DNA of 64,000 nt from Aquipseudomonas alcaligenes NBRC 14159 (GCF_000467105.1 NZ_BATI01000016.1:62001-126000); one strand, 5' to 3'. Positions 47,856-57,257 are shown, counted from the first letter of the stretch. Numbers and translations: made by a program. The notes: generated by a model not told the origin, from the letters alone.

Positions 47856-50800
47856 ACGACCTCAACCTGCACGATTCGCCGTTCACTGGCCGCTCGCTGA
47901 TCGAGGCCAGCGCCGGTACCGGCAAGACCTGGACCCTGACTGCGCTGTACGCCCGCCTGCTGCTGGAGCGCGAGCTGTCGGTCGGGCAGATCCTGGTGGT
48001 CACCTACACCACCGCGGCTACCGCCGAGCTGCGCGAGCGTATCCGCGCCCGTCTGGCCGAGCTGCTGGCGCTCTACGAGGGTGGCCAGAGTGGCGATGAC
48101 TTCCTCAATGAGCTGCACCGCCGCCATCCCGGCGAGGCGGCACGGCGGCGCCTGCTGCTGGCCGTACATGGGTTCGACGAGGCGGCGATCTTCACCATCC
48201 ACGGCTTCTGCCAGCGCGCCCTGCAGGACTCGGCCTTCGAGGCCGGCGGCGACTTCGACGCCGAGCTGACCCAGGACGACCGCGAAGTGCTCGATGCCCT
48301 GCTCGGCGACGCCTGGCGCCATGTGCTGGCCGGCGCCGACCCGGCCTGGGCGCGCTACCTGGCCAAGCAGAAAGTCACCCCCGCGACCCTGCGCCAGGCC
48401 CTGCGCAGCCACCTGGGCAAGCCGTACCTGCGCGTCGAGCCACGCGAGCGCGTGGGCGAGGCCGAGCTGCAGGCCGCCAGCGCCGCCTGGCAGGCCGCCG
48501 CCGAGCTGTGGCGCGCCGAGGGCTACGCCTGGGTCGAGGTGCTGCGCGAGCACGGCGGCCTCAGCCAGAGCACGCACAGGGCGGCCAAGCTGCCGCTGTG
48601 GTCGGCCGAGCTGGACGCCTATTTCGCCGACCCGGCGGCGCTGTTCGAGGCGCCGGACGGCCTGGCCAAGCTGGGCGCCGCCGCCCTGCTCAAGGCCACC
48701 AAGAAGGGCCATGACGCGCCACACAGCGCCGTCGCCGAGGCCCTGGATGTCCTTGGCGCGGCGCTGGAAAGCGCCCTGCCGGCCGGCAAGCAGAAGCTGA
48801 TCGCCCTGCAGGTCGAGCTGCTCGACCGCCTCAACGTCGAGCTGCCGCAGCGCAAGGCGGCGCAGCGCCTGCTGGCCTTCGATGACCTGCTCAACAACCT
48901 CGACCAGGCCCTGCACAGCACGGCCGGCGAAGACCTGGCCGCGCGCCTGCGCGAGCAGTACCCGCTGGCGCTGATCGACGAGTTCCAGGACACCGACCCG
49001 ATCCAGTACGCCATCTTCGACCGGGTCTACCGCGACGGTGGTGATCTTTGCTTTGTGGGTGACCCCAAGCAGGCGATCTATGCCTTCCGCGGTGCCGACC
49101 TGGCCACCTACCTGCAGGCTCGCGACGCTGCCGAGCGGCAGTACGACCTGCCCTTCAACTACCGCTCCACTCCCGCGCTGATCAAGGCGCTGAACCAGCT
49201 GTTCGCCCGCCCGCAGCCCTTTGCCGAGGAAGGACTGAGCTACCCGCCGGTCAGCGCCGGCAAGAAGTCGCGCGCCACGCTGGTGCTGCCCGAGCAGGAT
49301 GGCGCCGCGCCGCTGGGCCTGGTCTGGCTGGGCTTTGATGCGCTGAACAAGGCCCGTGCCGGCGAGCTGGCGGCGCTGGACACGGCGCGGCGGATCGCCG
49401 CCCTGCTCGCCGCCAGTGCGCAAGGTGTCGCCTATTTCGAGGAAGATGGCGGCAGAAAGCCGCTGAAAGGTGGCGATATCGCCGTGCTGGTCAGCAACCA
49501 CCGCGAGGCCGCCAGTGTCGCCGCCGAGCTGGCCGCGCGCGGCGTGCCCAGTGTGCGCCGTGGCCGTGACAGCGTGTGGCACAGCGAGGAGGCCGCGGAG
49601 CTGGCGGCGGTGCTGGCCGCCTATGCCGAGCCGGGCCGCGAGGGTGTGCTGCGCTATGCCCTGGCTACCCGCCTGCTGGGCCGCGACGCGGCGCAGATTG
49701 CCCGCTGCCAGGAAGTCGAGCAGGAATGGGACCGCGAGCGCGCCGCTGCCGAGCAGTACCATCAGCTGTGGCAGCAGCAGGGCTTTATGCGCGTGTTCCG
49801 CGCCTGGCTGGACCAGGAGCGGGTGGCCGAGCGCCTGCTGGCCGGCATCGATGGCGAGCGACGGCTGACCAACCTGCTGCACCTCGGCGAGCTGCTGCAG
49901 GCCGAGAGCCTGCAGCGCCCGGGGCTGGAGCCGCTGCTGGCCTGGTTCGCCGCCCAGCGCGGCAGCGAGGGCACCGGCGAGGATGCGCTGCTGCGCCTGG
50001 AAAGCGATGCCGAGCGGGTGCAGATCGTCACCATCCACACCTCCAAGGGCCTGGAATACCCGCTGGTGTTCTGCCCCTTCCTGTGGGACGGCCGCCTGCT
50101 CGGCCAGCATACGGATAGCGCCCGTTGCCACGACGAGGATGGCCAGCCGCTGCTCGACCTGGGTAGCGAGCGCCTGGACCAGCGCCTGCAGGCGGCGCGG
50201 CGCGAAAGCTTCGCCGAGAAGCTGCGCCTGACCTACGTGGCCCTGACCCGCGCCCGCGATCGCCTGTGGCTGCACTGGGGCCCGGCCGCCCTGCCCAAGC
50301 CGAAGAAGGACGGTTCGCTGCCCGACGAGGGCCTGCACAGCAGCGCCCTGGCCTGGCTGCTGCACGGCCGCGAGCTGCCCGGTGACGATGCCCTGGGCGA
50401 GCTGGCCACTCATCTGGCGGGCCAGGAAGGCCCGGCCCTGGCTGACGAACTGGATGAGCTGGCCGGCAGCAGCGCCGGCCTGATCGCCCGCCTCGCCCCG
50501 CTCACCGAGGAAGCCCGGGCCGCCGGCACGGGCCGCGCCGAGCCGCCACAGGCTCAGCAGCTGTTCGAGCGCAGCCTGCACAGCGCCTGGCGCATCGGCA
50601 GCTTCTCGGGGCTGGCCGCCGGCCTGCACATGGAGGCGCCGGACCGCGACGCCCTGGCCCTGGTCGATGCCAGCGAGCCGGGCGCCGGCTTCTTCGCCTT
50701 CCCGCGCGGCGCCCGCGCCGGCACCTGCCTGCACGCCATCCTGGAAGACTGGATGCGCGGCAAGGGCAGTCTGGAGCAGCTGGTGCCACTCGCCCTGCAG

Positions 50801-51400
50801 GAGCACGGTATCGATGCCGAGCTGTGGGGCGCGATCGCCATCGCCCAGCTGCAGGCGGTGCTGGACACCGACCTGGATGGCCAGGGCCTGCGTCTGTCGG
50901 CGCTGCAGGCCAATCGGCGGCTGCCCGAGCTGGGCTTCACCTTCCCGGTCGAACGGCTCGAGGTGGAGCGCCTGCGTGCGCTGCTGGCCGATCCGGCCTT
51001 TGGCCTGCCCGAACCCATGCGCCAGGCCGCCGAGCGCCTGCAGTTCGACGAGCTGAAGGGCTATCTGAAAGGCTTTATCGACCTGACCTTCGAGCACGCC
51101 GGGCGCTGGTACATCCTCGACTACAAGTCCAACTGGCTCGGCCCGACCGCCGCGCACTACGGCGCCGAGCGCCTGGAGCAGGCCATCGCCGCCGAGCACT
51201 ACCACCTGCAGTACCTGATCTACCTGGTGGCGCTGCGCCGTTTCCTGCGCACGCGCCTGGCCGGCTTCGGCGACGCGCAGCTGGGCGGTGCCTGGTACCT
51301 GTTCCTGCGTGGCATGCCGCAGGCCGGCGTGTACTTCGCCCGGCCGAGCGATGCGCTGCTGGATGCGCTGGATCGGTTGTTTGCGGAGGAGGCCCGATGA
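47852..51400 (+). CDS. recB: Exodeoxyribonuclease V subunit beta (RecB)
   Basis: A 1182-residue 3'-5' helicase and nuclease. UvrD-type motifs: Walker A IEASAGTGKTWTLTALYARLL, VVTYTTAATAELRERI, motif II LALIDEFQDTDPIQY, VGDPKQAIYAFRGAD, and VQIVTIHTSKGLEYPLVF. The C-terminal RecB nuclease domain has the metal/catalytic motif YILDYKSNWLG (about residue 1090). All key residues are present. It overlaps recC by 4 bases at its start and recD by 4 bases at its end, so the three subunits are translated from one message. Confidence 0.97.
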   Translation: MNDLNLHDSPFTGRSLIEASAGTGKTWTLTALYARLLLERELSVGQILVVTYTTAATAELRERIRARLAELLALYEGGQSGDDFLNELHRRHPGEAARRRLLLAVHGFDEAAIFTIHGFCQRALQDSAFEAGGDFDAELTQDDREVLDALLGDAWRHVLAGADPAWARYLAKQKVTPATLRQALRSHLGKPYLRVEPRERVGEAELQAASAAWQAAAELWRAEGYAWVEVLREHGGLSQSTHRAAKLPLWSAELDAYFADPAALFEAPDGLAKLGAAALLKATKKGHDAPHSAVAEALDVLGAALESALPAGKQKLIALQVELLDRLNVELPQRKAAQRLLAFDDLLNNLDQALHSTAGEDLAARLREQYPLALIDEFQDTDPIQYAIFDRVYRDGGDLCFVGDPKQAIYAFRGADLATYLQARDAAERQYDLPFNYRSTPALIKALNQLFARPQPFAEEGLSYPPVSAGKKSRATLVLPEQDGAAPLGLVWLGFDALNKARAGELAALDTARRIAALLAASAQGVAYFEEDGGRKPLKGGDIAVLVSNHREAASVAAELAARGVPSVRRGRDSVWHSEEAAELAAVLAAYAEPGREGVLRYALATRLLGRDAAQIARCQEVEQEWDRERAAAEQYHQLWQQQGFMRVFRAWLDQERVAERLLAGIDGERRLTNLLHLGELLQAESLQRPGLEPLLAWFAAQRGSEGTGEDALLRLESDAERVQIVTIHTSKGLEYPLVFCPFLWDGRLLGQHTDSARCHDEDGQPLLDLGSERLDQRLQAARRESFAEKLRLTYVALTRARDRLWLHWGPAALPKPKKDGSLPDEGLHSSALAWLLHGRELPGDDALGELATHLAGQEGPALADELDELAGSSAGLIARLAPLTEEARAAGTGRAEPPQAQQLFERSLHSAWRIGSFSGLAAGLHMEAPDRDALALVDASEPGAGFFAFPRGARAGTCLHAILEDWMRGKGSLEQLVPLALQEHGIDAELWGAIAIAQLQAVLDTDLDGQGLRLSALQANRRLPELGFTFPVERLEVERLRALLADPAFGLPEPMRQAAERLQFDELKGYLKGFIDLTFEHAGRWYILDYKSNWLGPTAAHYGAERLEQAIAAEHYHLQYLIYLVALRRFLRTRLAGFGDAQLGGAWYLFLRGMPQAGVYFARPSDALLDALDRLFAEEAR

Positions 51401-53289
51401 GCAAGGAGAGTAGGGTGGATATCTTGCGCAGCGAATATCCACCAGGCATCCAGGTGGACAAGGCTGCGCCGTTGTCCACCCTACCTTTCGGCCCGCTGGA
51501 ACGCGCCCTGCTGGCCAGCCTGCAGCGCCTGGAGCCGCAAGCGCCGGACGCCGTGCTGGCCTGCGCCGCCCTGTGCAGCGAGGCCCTGGCCGCCGGCGAC
51601 GTGTGCCTGCCGCTGGCGCGGGTGGCCGGTCGCCGGCCTTGGGCGGAACACGACTTCGTCCTGCCGTCGCTGGCCGAGCTGCGCACCCTGCTGGAATCCT
51701 CTGCGCTGGTCGGTGCGCCCGGCAGCTTTGCCCCGCTGATCCTCGACGGCGAGCGCCTGTACCTGGCGCGCTACCAGGCCTACGAGCAGCGCCTGGCCGC
51801 GCGCCTGCTGGCCATGTCTGCCGAGCGCCCCGTGGTGGACGAGACGCTGCTGAGCGAGAGCCTGGCGCGCCTGTTCGCCTTCAACCAACAGCAGCCGGAC
51901 TGGCAGCGCCTGGCTGCCGCTCAGGCGGTACGTCGGCGCCTGGCAGTGATCTCCGGCGGCCCCGGCACCGGCAAGACCACCACCGTGGTGCGTCTGCTCG
52001 CCGCACTCTTGGAGCAACCTGGCGGCGACAGGCTGGCCATTGGTCTGGCCGCGCCGACCGGCAAGGCTGCGGCGCGCATGGCCGAGGCGATCCGCAATGC
52101 CAAGGCCGATCTACCGCTGGCCGATGATCTCAAGGCGCTGCTGCCCGAGGAGGCGCGTACCCTGCATCGCCTGCTCGGCAGCCGCGGCGACAGCCCGGCC
52201 GTGCGCCACGACGCGGCGCGGCCGCTGGCGCTGGACGTGCTGGTGGTGGACGAGGCGTCGATGGTCGACCTGGCGCTGATGGCCAAGCTGGTCGACGCCC
52301 TACCGCAGCAGGCGCGGCTGATCCTGCTCGGCGACAAGGACCAGCTGACTGCCGTGGAAGCTGGCGCGGTATTCGCCGAGCTGTGCGAAGGGCGCGGCTT
52401 CGACGCCGCGGCCGCCGCCGAGCTGCAGCGCATCACCGGGCAGACGGTACCGGTCGAGACGCCGCGCTCTGCCCTGGGCGACGCCGTGGTGCTGCTGACT
52501 CACAGCCACCGTTTCGCCGGCGACAGCGGCATCGGCGAGCTGGCGCGCAGGATCAACGGTGGCGATGCCGCCGGCACCCTCAATCTGCTGCGTGAAGGTC
52601 GCGCCGACCTGGCCTGGCAGGCCGAGCCCAGCCAGGCCGCGCTGCTGGAGCGTCTGGAGCAGGGCTATGCGCCCTACCTCAAGGCCGCACGCCGGGGCAA
52701 TACGGCTGAGGCCTTCGCCGCCTTCAACGCCTTCCGCGCGCTGACCGCGCAGCGCGAAGGCCCCTGGGGCGTCGGCGGCCTCAACGAAGCGCTGGAGGCA
52801 CGGATCAAGCGCCGCTACTCGCTGGCCGAGCGTGAACGCTGGTACCCCGGCCGCGCGGTGATGGTGCGGCAGAACGACTACGCGCTGGGTCTGTTCAACG
52901 GCGATATCGGCCTGTGCCTGGCCGGCGAGCATGGCTTGCGCGTCTATTTCGAGGGTGATGATGGCTTCCGCGCCTTTGCCCCGGCGCGCCTGCCCAGTCA
53001 CGACAGCGCCTTCGCCATGACCGTGCACAAGAGCCAGGGCTCGGAGTTCAGTGAGGTGCTGCTGGCCCTGCCGGAAAGTCCCAGCCCGCTGCTGACCCGC
53101 GCGCTGTTCTACACCGGCATCACCCGCGCCAAGCACAAGGTGGAGATCTGGGGCCTGCCGGCGCGCCTGGCCGAGGCGGTGAATACCAAGGCCGAGCGCG
53201 CGGCGGGGCTGGCACAGAGGCTGGCCATCGCCACTGCCGACAGGTCGGTCTCTGATCAGGAGCGGGGGCAGCTCGATCTTTTCAATTAG
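51397..53289 (+). CDS. recD: Exodeoxyribonuclease V subunit alpha (RecD)
   Basis: A 630-residue 5'-3' SF1B helicase. Walker A is ISGGPGTGKTTTVVRLLAALL, motif II VLVVDEASMVDLALM, motif III ARLILLGDKDQLTAVEAGAVFAEL, and the late motifs FAMTVHKSQGSEFSEVLLALP and FYTGITRAKHKVEIWG. ATG overlaps the recB stop (ATGA). Residues 5-30 are odd: they are encoded by a 75-base palindromic repeat (51410-51484), and only after it does RecD-like sequence begin (FGPLERALLASLQRL). The repeat adds 25 codons and keeps the frame. Confidence 0.95.
   Translation: MSKESRVDILRSEYPPGIQVDKAAPLSTLPFGPLERALLASLQRLEPQAPDAVLACAALCSEALAAGDVCLPLARVAGRRPWAEHDFVLPSLAELRTLLESSALVGAPGSFAPLILDGERLYLARYQAYEQRLAARLLAMSAERPVVDETLLSESLARLFAFNQQQPDWQRLAAAQAVRRRLAVISGGPGTGKTTTVVRLLAALLEQPGGDRLAIGLAAPTGKAAARMAEAIRNAKADLPLADDLKALLPEEARTLHRLLGSRGDSPAVRHDAARPLALDVLVVDEASMVDLALMAKLVDALPQQARLILLGDKDQLTAVEAGAVFAELCEGRGFDAAAAAELQRITGQTVPVETPRSALGDAVVLLTHSHRFAGDSGIGELARRINGGDAAGTLNLLREGRADLAWQAEPSQAALLERLEQGYAPYLKAARRGNTAEAFAAFNAFRALTAQREGPWGVGGLNEALEARIKRRYSLAERERWYPGRAVMVRQNDYALGLFNGDIGLCLAGEHGLRVYFEGDDGFRAFAPARLPSHDSAFAMTVHKSQGSEFSEVLLALPESPSPLLTRALFYTGITRAKHKVEIWGLPARLAEAVNTKAERAAGLAQRLAIATADRSVSDQERGQLDLFN
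51410..51484 (+). repeat. Palindromic repeat element inside the recD coding start
   Basis: 75 bases bounded by GTAGGGTGG (51410-51418) and CCACCCTAC (51476-51484). It contains two hairpins: GGTGGATAT/ATATCCACC (51414-51443) and GGTGGACAA/TTGTCCACC (51453-51480). The unit resembles the TAGGGTGGA...TCCACCCTA repeats I know from intergenic DNA of several Pseudomonas. The length is exactly 25 codons. Confidence 0.82.
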
Positions 53290-53298
53290 GAGTCGTTG

Positions 53299-54486
53299 AT
53301 GAGCAAGGGAATGTTGTTGCGTCCTTTACTGGTGATTCTGCTCGGCTTGATCCCACCGCTGCTGGTCGCAGCTGATAAGCCGCAGCTGTACAGCGGGACG
53401 TTGGGCAAGATGGCGATAGTGGTGGAGTTGGATCTGAGTGATCCCGCACAGGTCAGCGGTCGTTACTTCTACCGGAAATATCGCCACGATCTGGCCCTGA
53501 ATGGCAGCCTCGATGGCGTTCAGCTGAGCCTGGGTGAAGGTCGTGAGCGCTATGACGATACTCCTCGGCCCGAATTGCACCTGCAACCTACACCCCAGGG
53601 ATGGCAGGGCGAATGGCGCGGGGAGCAAGGTAAGCGATTGCCTATCAGGCTGCGCAAAGCGCTTATCGAAGAGCCACCAGCAGGAGCCGAGCCGTTCTGG
53701 TATCGGCTCTATGAGCAGTCACCCTATGAATTTCTGCGGCTCAAGGGGATGCCGCTAAAGCCCGGCAAGCGCCAACATTTTATGGGGCATGAACTGCAGT
53801 GGTGGAGCGAGCCGGCCTCTGGTGTGGCGTTCTTCGAAGTTCTGGATGGCTACCCACAGGTGCAGCTGGATCGCATCAACCAGGCCCTGCGCGAGCGACT
53901 TTGGCAGGAAGTGATCAGTTACCACGCGTGCAAGCTGAATGCCGGCACGGACTGGTCTGAGTTCCAGCAGACAGTGACCCCGAGGTTGTTGTCAGCCGCC
54001 ATTGTCAGCCTGAGCATTCTCACCAGTTACGACTGCGGTGGGGCGCATCCGGATTTCGGCGACGCTCCATTGACGCTCAATGCCCAAACAGGCGAGCCAC
54101 TTGGTCTGGAAGATCTGCTTTGGGTCGGTGAAGGACCGGCTTTCCTCTACCGGGAGGCGCGCGGCCAGGAGGTAGATGGAGAGTCTGTGAGCTTCGAGGT
54201 CTTCTCGCGCTACCGTAACCAGCACCTAGCCCCCTGGCTGGTTGAGCAGTGGCGGCGAATTGCCCCGGGTGATATCCCCGCGTCTGGAGGAGAGGATGTC
54301 GAATGCAATTACGGTGACCCCTACCTGTGGGATTACCCTAGCTGGTATCTCAGCGACAAGGGCATGGTCTTCGATCCAATCTTCCCGCGCGTTGCCCGCG
54401 CCTGCGAGGGGACGGAGTGGTCGATACTGCCCTATGCATTGGTCAAGCAGCATCCTGGCCGCTTGAATCTGTCGCTGCCCGAGTAA
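53299..54486 (+). CDS. Unknown exported protein with DUF3298/RsiV-like C-terminal domain
   Basis: A 395-residue protein with an N-terminal signal peptide (MLLRPLLVILLGLIPPLLVAA). The N-terminal half has LYSGTLGKMAIVVELDLSDPAQVSGRYFYRKY, a beta-rich region. The C-terminal half has LSILTSYDCGGAHPDFGDAPLTLNAQTGEPLGLEDLLW, which resembles DUF3298/RsiV-type domains. RBS TAGGAG lies 8 bases before ATG and 9 bases after recD, so it may be co-transcribed. Codon use is looser and GC visibly lower than in recBCD. Function unknown. Confidence 0.68.
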   Translation: MSKGMLLRPLLVILLGLIPPLLVAADKPQLYSGTLGKMAIVVELDLSDPAQVSGRYFYRKYRHDLALNGSLDGVQLSLGEGRERYDDTPRPELHLQPTPQGWQGEWRGEQGKRLPIRLRKALIEEPPAGAEPFWYRLYEQSPYEFLRLKGMPLKPGKRQHFMGHELQWWSEPASGVAFFEVLDGYPQVQLDRINQALRERLWQEVISYHACKLNAGTDWSEFQQTVTPRLLSAAIVSLSILTSYDCGGAHPDFGDAPLTLNAQTGEPLGLEDLLWVGEGPAFLYREARGQEVDGESVSFEVFSRYRNQHLAPWLVEQWRRIAPGDIPASGGEDVECNYGDPYLWDYPSWYLSDKGMVFDPIFPRVARACEGTEWSILPYALVKQHPGRLNLSLPE

Positions 54487-54493
54487 CCGGGGA

Positions 54494-54522
54494 TTGCACG
54501 GCGCGCGTCATCGGCCTAGGAT
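54494..54522 (+). promoter_or_regulatory. Sigma-70 promoter of the rtcB-prfH leader
   Basis: TTGCAC (54494-54499), 17-base spacer, TAGGAT (54517-54522). Both hexamers are near consensus. The predicted start near 54529 gives a leader of about 165 nt before rtcB. Confidence 0.6.
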
Positions 54523-54563
54523 GCGCGCCTTCTTCCCTCAACCGACAGCAAAGGAGGCACATC

Positions 54564-54605
54564 ATGCAACAGCTGATCACCCTTTGCAGGTCGCGTCTGG
54601 TCTGA
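54564..54605 (+). CDS. 13-codon leader ORF upstream of rtcB
   Basis: MQQLITLCRSRLV, preceded by a near-perfect Shine-Dalgarno (AAAGGAGG, 54550-54557) at 6-base spacing. Codons CTT, TGC and AGG, rare or uncommon in this genome, are clustered in the middle. The stop lies 7 bases before a GC-rich hairpin. The RBS strength and placement in the predicted rtcB-prfH leader suggest a regulatory peptide; this is inference. Confidence 0.5.
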   Translation: MQQLITLCRSRLV

Positions 54606-54612
54606 CTCTCCC

Positions 54613-54631
54613 CGCCGCCTTCGCTGCGGCG
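54613..54631 (+). promoter_or_regulatory. Hairpin in the rtcB-prfH leader
   Basis: CGCCGC/GCGGCG stem with a 7-base loop, 7 bases after the leader ORF stop. No U-run follows. A ribosome halted in or at the end of the leader ORF would cover or sit against this stem. Confidence 0.45.
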
Positions 54632-54695
54632 CGCTTCACCCGGCCCGGTCCTGCCACTTCCCAACCTTTTCGTTTCAACCCATAGGGATTGGACC

Positions 54696-55832
54696 ATGGG
54701 CAATTGCATCCGCAATCTGTCCGACGGCGTCGTATTGATCGCCGCGGACGACACCTGGATCGAAGGCAAAGCGATCCAGCAACTCGAAACCACCGCGCGC
54801 CTGCCGGGCATGCACCGGGTAGCCGGCATGCCGGACCTGCACCCGGGGCGCGGCTATCCGGTCGGCGCGGCGTTCTTTGCCATCGGCCGCCTGTACCCGG
54901 CTCTGGTCGGTAACGACATCGGCTGTGGCATGGCGCTGTGGCGCACCGATCTGCCGACGGCCAAGCTGCACCTGGACAAGCTGGAGAAGCGCCTGGGCAA
55001 CCTCGACCTGCCGCTCGACCAGGACTGGGCCGAGGCCATCGCCGCCTTCGGCCTGCCGCCCAGCGGCCACGAGCGCTCGCTAGGCACCATAGGCGGCGGC
55101 AACCACTTCGCCGAGCTGCAGCAACTCGACTTGAGCTATGACGATGCCGCGTTGGAGCGTCTCGGCATCGCCCGCAACCGCCTGCTCCTGCTGGTGCACA
55201 GCGGCTCGCGTGGGCTGGGCGAGGCGATCCTGCGCGAGCAGGTCGAGCTGTTCGGCCATGTCGGGCTTGAGGCGGGCGGCGCGGCCTGCGCGCACTACCT
55301 CGCCCGCCACGACGGCGCCCTGCGCTTCGCCGAGGCTAACCGCCAGCTGATCGCGCGGCGCATGCTGGAACGCCTGCGCTGCGATGGCGAGGCGCTGCTG
55401 GACGTCAACCACAACTTGGTATCGCCGGCGTGCATCGACGGTCGCGATGGCTGGCTGCACCGCAAGGGCGCCACGCCATCGGACCAGGGGGTGATGGTGA
55501 TTCCTGGTTCGCGCGGTGACTTCAGCTACCTGGTCGAGCCGCTGGCCGACGAGCGTAGCCTGCTGTCCCTGGCCCACGGCGCCGGGCGCAAATGGATGCG
55601 CAGCGAGTGCAAGGAGCGTCTGGCATCGCGCTACAGCGTCGAGCAGCTGGCCCGCACGGCACTGGGCAGCCGGGTGATCTGCGCCGACCGCGCGCTGATC
55701 TACGAGGAGGCGCCGGAGGCCTACAAGGCCATCGACTCGGTGGTCGGCGCCCTGCGCGACGCCGGGCTGGTGCGGGTGCTGGCGCGGCTGAAACCGGTGC
55801 TGACCTACAAGACGCGTGGAGGTTGCTGCTGA
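54696..55832 (+). CDS. rtcB: RNA ligase RtcB, PrfH-associated type
   Basis: A 378-residue GTP-dependent RNA ligase that joins 2',3'-cyclic phosphate (or 3'-phosphate) to 5'-OH ends. Motifs: [24 protein letters not shown], the metal Cys in [57 protein letters not shown], and the guanylylated His in [13 protein letters not shown]. It is shorter than the roughly 408-residue RtcB of rtcBA operons, fitting the subgroup paired with release factor H. Its stop overlaps the prfH start. No rtcA or sigma-54 regulator rtcR is present here. Confidence 0.95.
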   Translation: MGNCIRNLSDGVVLIAADDTWIEGKAIQQLETTARLPGMHRVAGMPDLHPGRGYPVGAAFFAIGRLYPALVGNDIGCGMALWRTDLPTAKLHLDKLEKRLGNLDLPLDQDWAEAIAAFGLPPSGHERSLGTIGGGNHFAELQQLDLSYDDAALERLGIARNRLLLLVHSGSRGLGEAILREQVELFGHVGLEAGGAACAHYLARHDGALRFAEANRQLIARRMLERLRCDGEALLDVNHNLVSPACIDGRDGWLHRKGATPSDQGVMVIPGSRGDFSYLVEPLADERSLLSLAHGAGRKWMRSECKERLASRYSVEQLARTALGSRVICADRALIYEEAPEAYKAIDSVVGALRDAGLVRVLARLKPVLTYKTRGGCC

Positions 55833-56443
55833 TGATCCTCCTGCAATTGTCGGCGGGGCAGGGCCCCGAGGAATGCGCGTTGGCGGTGGCCAAGGCGTTG
55901 CGTAGGCTGCTGACGGAAGCCGAGGCGGCACGGGTCGAGGTGCGTGTGCTGGACGAGGAGGCTGGCACGCAGCGCGGCACCCTGCGCTCCGTGCTGCTCG
56001 CCCTGCAGGGCGAGCGGGCCGAGACGTTGGCCGTTGCCTGGAGCGGCTCGCTGCAATGGGTCTGCTCCAGTCCCTACCGGCCAAGTCATGGGCGCAAGAA
56101 CTGGTTCTTCGGCGGCGCGCTGTTTGCACCGCCGCCGGCCAGCCTGGAAGGCGAGATCCGCTTCGAGACGCTGCGCTCGTCCGGTCCCGGTGGCCAGCAT
56201 GTCAACACCACCGACTCGGCGGTGCGCGCCACTCACCTGGCCAGCGGCATCAGTGTCAAGGTACAGAGCGAGCGCAGCCAGCACGCCAACAGGCGCCTGG
56301 CGCTGCTGCTGATCGCCCGGCGTCTCGCGGAGCGAGCCGAAGAGGCCGACGAGCGGTTGCGCGCTGAGCGTCGGTTGCGTCACCAACAACTGGAGCGGGG
56401 CAATCCGCGGCGCACGTTCCGCGGCGAGCGTTTCGTCGAGTAG
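55832..56443 (+). CDS. prfH: Peptide chain release factor homolog PrfH
   Basis: A 203-residue release-factor-like protein with the peptidyl-hydrolysis motif [25 protein letters not shown] (GGQ) and a C-terminal basic tail ([14 protein letters not shown]). It lacks the codon-recognition domain of RF1/RF2. Published work on PrfH-RtcB pairs shows PrfH freeing ribosomes whose 16S decoding centre was cut (colicin E3-type damage), then RtcB resealing the rRNA. Start ATG overlaps the rtcB stop (TGATG). It is the last gene of the unit and ends at a terminator. Confidence 0.95.
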   Translation: MILLQLSAGQGPEECALAVAKALRRLLTEAEAARVEVRVLDEEAGTQRGTLRSVLLALQGERAETLAVAWSGSLQWVCSSPYRPSHGRKNWFFGGALFAPPPASLEGEIRFETLRSSGPGGQHVNTTDSAVRATHLASGISVKVQSERSQHANRRLALLLIARRLAERAEEADERLRAERRLRHQQLERGNPRRTFRGERFVE

Positions 56444-56447
56444 GCAA

Positions 56448-56479
56448 TAAAAAACGGGGCCATTCGGCCCCGTTCTTTT
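56448..56479. terminator. Bidirectional intrinsic terminator between prfH and terC
   Basis: Stem AACGGGGCC/GGCCCCGTT with ATTC loop; A-run on the left and T-rich on the right. Serves prfH and the convergent TerC gene. Confidence 0.88.
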
Positions 56480-56495
56480 GTCCACGCGTTCCGGC

Positions 56496-57257
56496 TTACT
56501 GCCCCGGAATGTCCTTGCGCAGCTTGACCGGGTCTTCCTTGCGTCCGCGCAGTACGCGCATGCGGATGTTCAGGGCTTCCACGCCCAGCGAGAAGGCCAT
56601 GGCGAAGTAGACGTAGCCTTTTGGCACGTGGACTTCGAAGGCTTCTGCGATCAGCACGGTACCGACCACCACCAGGAAGGCCAGGGCCAGCATCTTCAGC
56701 GACGGGTGCTTGTCGATGAAGTCGCTGATGGTGCCGGCGGCCAGCATCATCACCAGCACGGCGACGATGATCGCGGCGACCATCACCGGCACGTGGGAGA
56801 CCATGCCGACGGCGGTGATCACCGAGTCCAGGCTGAACACGATGTCGATGATGGCGATCTGGATGATGGTGCCGATGAAGTTGCGCGCGGCGGTGTTGCC
56901 CGGCGTCTGCTCGGCTTCATCCTCGCCTTCCAGGCTGTGGAACATCTCGGTGCTGCTCTTCCACAGCAGGAACAGGCCGCCGAAGAACAGGATCAGGTCA
57001 CGCCCGGAAATGCCCTGGCCAAACAGGTGGAACAGGTCATTGGTGAGCTTCATGATCCAGGTGATCGACAGCAGCAGGGCGATGCGCGTGACCATGGCCA
57101 GGGCCAGGCCGAAGAAGCGGGTGCGCGCCTGCATGTGCGGCGGCATGCGCCCGACCAGGATGGCGATCATGATGATGTTGTCGATGCCGAGGACGATTTC
57201 CAGGGCGGTCAGGGTCAAGAAGGCAACCCAGATTTCCGGGCTAGTCAGCCATTCCAT
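56496..57257 (-). CDS. TerC family integral membrane protein
   Basis: A 253-residue protein with about seven helices. TerC marks are ALEIVLGIDNIIMIAILVGRMP (about residues 18-39), IQIAIIDIVFSLDSVITAVGMV (about 133-154) with the intramembrane Asp/Glu typical of the family, and HVPKGYVYFAMAFSLGVEALNIRMR at the end. TerC relatives act in manganese export and membrane protein metalation. It has no CBS domains. Monocistronic by context. Confidence 0.92.
   Translation of the reverse strand: MEWLTSPEIWVAFLTLTALEIVLGIDNIIMIAILVGRMPPHMQARTRFFGLALAMVTRIALLLSITWIMKLTNDLFHLFGQGISGRDLILFFGGLFLLWKSSTEMFHSLEGEDEAEQTPGNTAARNFIGTIIQIAIIDIVFSLDSVITAVGMVSHVPVMVAAIIVAVLVMMLAAGTISDFIDKHPSLKMLALAFLVVVGTVLIAEAFEVHVPKGYVYFAMAFSLGVEALNIRMRVLRGRKEDPVKLRKDIPGQ

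Noticed and set aside
47600..51442. 1280-codon open frame on the minus strand opposite recB
   Set aside because: recB on the plus strand has full helicase and nuclease motifs. The antisense translation is Gln/Gly/Leu/Arg-rich low-complexity sequence with no domain, as expected from high-GC codon bias.
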